Shown in pieces: positions 5,060-5,394 of a stretch of DNA of 5,394 nt (positions are counted from its first letter, which is position 1; every line of letters starts with the position of its first letter). A program made the translations under genes and the position numbers. The stretch covers positions 1-5,394 of the forward strand of contig CAMFLD010000214.1 of the NCBI GenBank assembly GCA_945957245.1, in the 5' to 3' direction. This stretch comes from an uncultured Flavobacterium sp. GTDB lineage: Bacteria; Bacteroidota; Bacteroidia; Flavobacteriales; Flavobacteriaceae. The notes beneath the pieces were generated by a model that saw only the letters and a list, made by a program, of their open reading frames with translations, did no database searches and was not told where the DNA came from.

Positions 5060-5122
5060 TTGTTTGTTTTGAATTACGAATTGTAAATTACGAATTGGGA
5101 ATTACGAATTACGAATCAAAGA
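5060..5122 (+). repeat. Heptamer array, TTACGAA type (9 units) abutting stop codon
   Basis: Nine 7-bp units in register starting one base after the hydrolase TAA: TTGTTTG, then units of consensus TTNNGAA (TTTTGAA, TTACGAA four times, TTGTAAA, TTGGGAA) and a last TCAAAGA. The run is broadly the reverse complement of the TTCGTAA words at 2533-2560. Confidence 0.88.
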
Positions 5123-5145
5123 TTCGGTTATTTGTGCATTGCTGG

Positions 5146-5208
5146 TTGTTGGTTGTTGGTTGTTGGTTGTTGGTTGTTGGTTGTTGGTTGTCGGTTGTTG
5201 GTTGTCGG
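5146..5208 (+). repeat. Expanded heptamer array, TTGTYGG (9 units)
   Basis: Nine consecutive TTGTTGG or TTGTCGG units, 63 bp with no other variation, followed by AAGCAA. This is the longest pure run of one word in the window. The GG pairs recur every 7 bases on the plus strand. Confidence 0.93.
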
Positions 5209-5214
5209 AAGCAA

Positions 5215-5230
5215 GGTGATTCGGTTATTT
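5215..5230 (+). repeat. Octamer pair, GGTGATTC/GGTTATTT
   Basis: Two 8-bp units of the GGTTATTY class directly after AAGCAA; five or four such units stand here in other copies. Confidence 0.8.
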
Positions 5231-5246
5231 GTTTATAAGTTAGCTC

Positions 5247-5298
5247 TAATTTTCAAATCTTCAAATTTTCAAATCTTCAAATTGAAATTGTACATTGC
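5247..5298 (+). repeat. 52-bp direct repeat, copy 2
   Basis: Identical to 2365-2416. It contains four TTCAAATY octamers (5252-5283), GAAA and the heptamer TTGTACA. Confidence 0.92.
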
Positions 5299-5336
5299 TA
5301 ATTGCTGACCGCTAATCGCTGGTTGACGTTTGTCTG
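5288..5336 (+). repeat. Heptamer array, TTGCTAA type (7 units)
   Basis: Seven 7-bp units in register from TTGTACA through TTGCTAA, TTGCTGA, CCGCTAA, TCGCTGG and TTGACGT to TTGTCTG. It is close to 2284-2311 but one unit shorter, lacking ACGCTAA. Confidence 0.87.
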
Positions 5337-5358
5337 ATATTGAATTTAAACAAAATCA

Positions 5359-5391
5359 ATTCAATATTTAGAATTCAAAATTCATAATAAT
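5359..5391 (+). repeat. 33-bp direct repeat, copy 2
   Basis: Matches 2501-2533 with one mismatch. It lies at the window edge, so another composite unit may follow outside. Confidence 0.87.
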
Positions 5392-5394
5392 ACC

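Larger units (their letters stand above)
5059..5394 (+). repeat. Composite repeat mosaic downstream of the hydrolase
   Basis: The whole 336 bases to the window edge are repeat mosaic, with no gene and no clear terminator. Order: TTACGAA heptamers (5060-5122), TTGTTGG/TTGTCGG heptamers (5146-5208), two GGTTATTY-type octamers, a 21-bp linker, four TTCAAATY octamers, TTGCTAA-type heptamers (5288-5336), and the 33-bp repeat word at the edge. Confidence 0.88.

Noticed and set aside
5112..5126. CGAATC-AAA-GATTCG hairpin as intrinsic terminator of the hydrolase
   Set aside because: Only six pairs, no T tract follows, and it is explained by the junction of two heptamer word types.

Overview
The window carries three confident protein-coding genes separated by unusual, highly repetitive AT-rich intergenic DNA. 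The organism is most likely a member of the Bacteroidota. No start codon has a Shine-Dalgarno sequence in front of it, the best promoter-like match is the Bacteroidota -7 box (TAnnTTTG), and the protein sequences fit. I cannot assign a genus.

Layout. Positions 1-217 are an inverted repeat mosaic that runs into the 3' end of psuG. Positions 214-2047 on the minus strand are a two-gene operon, psuK then psuG, overlapping by 8 nt. Positions 2048-2799 are a 752-base divergent intergenic region, of which about 2079-2743 is repeat mosaic. Positions 2800-5058 on the plus strand are a secreted CocE/NonD-type (peptidase S15-like) alpha/beta hydrolase with a long extra N-terminal region. Positions 5059-5394 are again repeat mosaic, starting one base after the stop codon.

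Function. PsuK and PsuG together degrade pseudouridine: PsuK makes pseudouridine 5'-phosphate, and PsuG splits its C-C glycosidic bond to uracil and ribose 5-phosphate. The hydrolase is divergently transcribed, carries a signal peptide, and has no evident metabolic link to the psu pair.

The unusual part is the intergenic DNA. It is built almost entirely from degenerate 7-bp words (TTGTCGG, TTGCTAA, TTCGTAA, TTACGAA, GAAACAA types) and 8-bp words (GGTTATTY, TTCAAATY), strung together in a recurring order. I count five copies of the composite unit: one inverted at 1-217, three in a row at 2263-2721, and one at 5146-5336. Word types change while the 7-bp register is kept, copies differ by whole units, and the arrays abut or include the stop codons of the two 3'-terminal genes. 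Heptanucleotide repeats (STRR) are known from cyanobacteria; I do not recognise this Bacteroidota-style 7/8-bp mosaic as a named element. I see no tRNA, rRNA, CRISPR, IS element, phage gene or defence gene.
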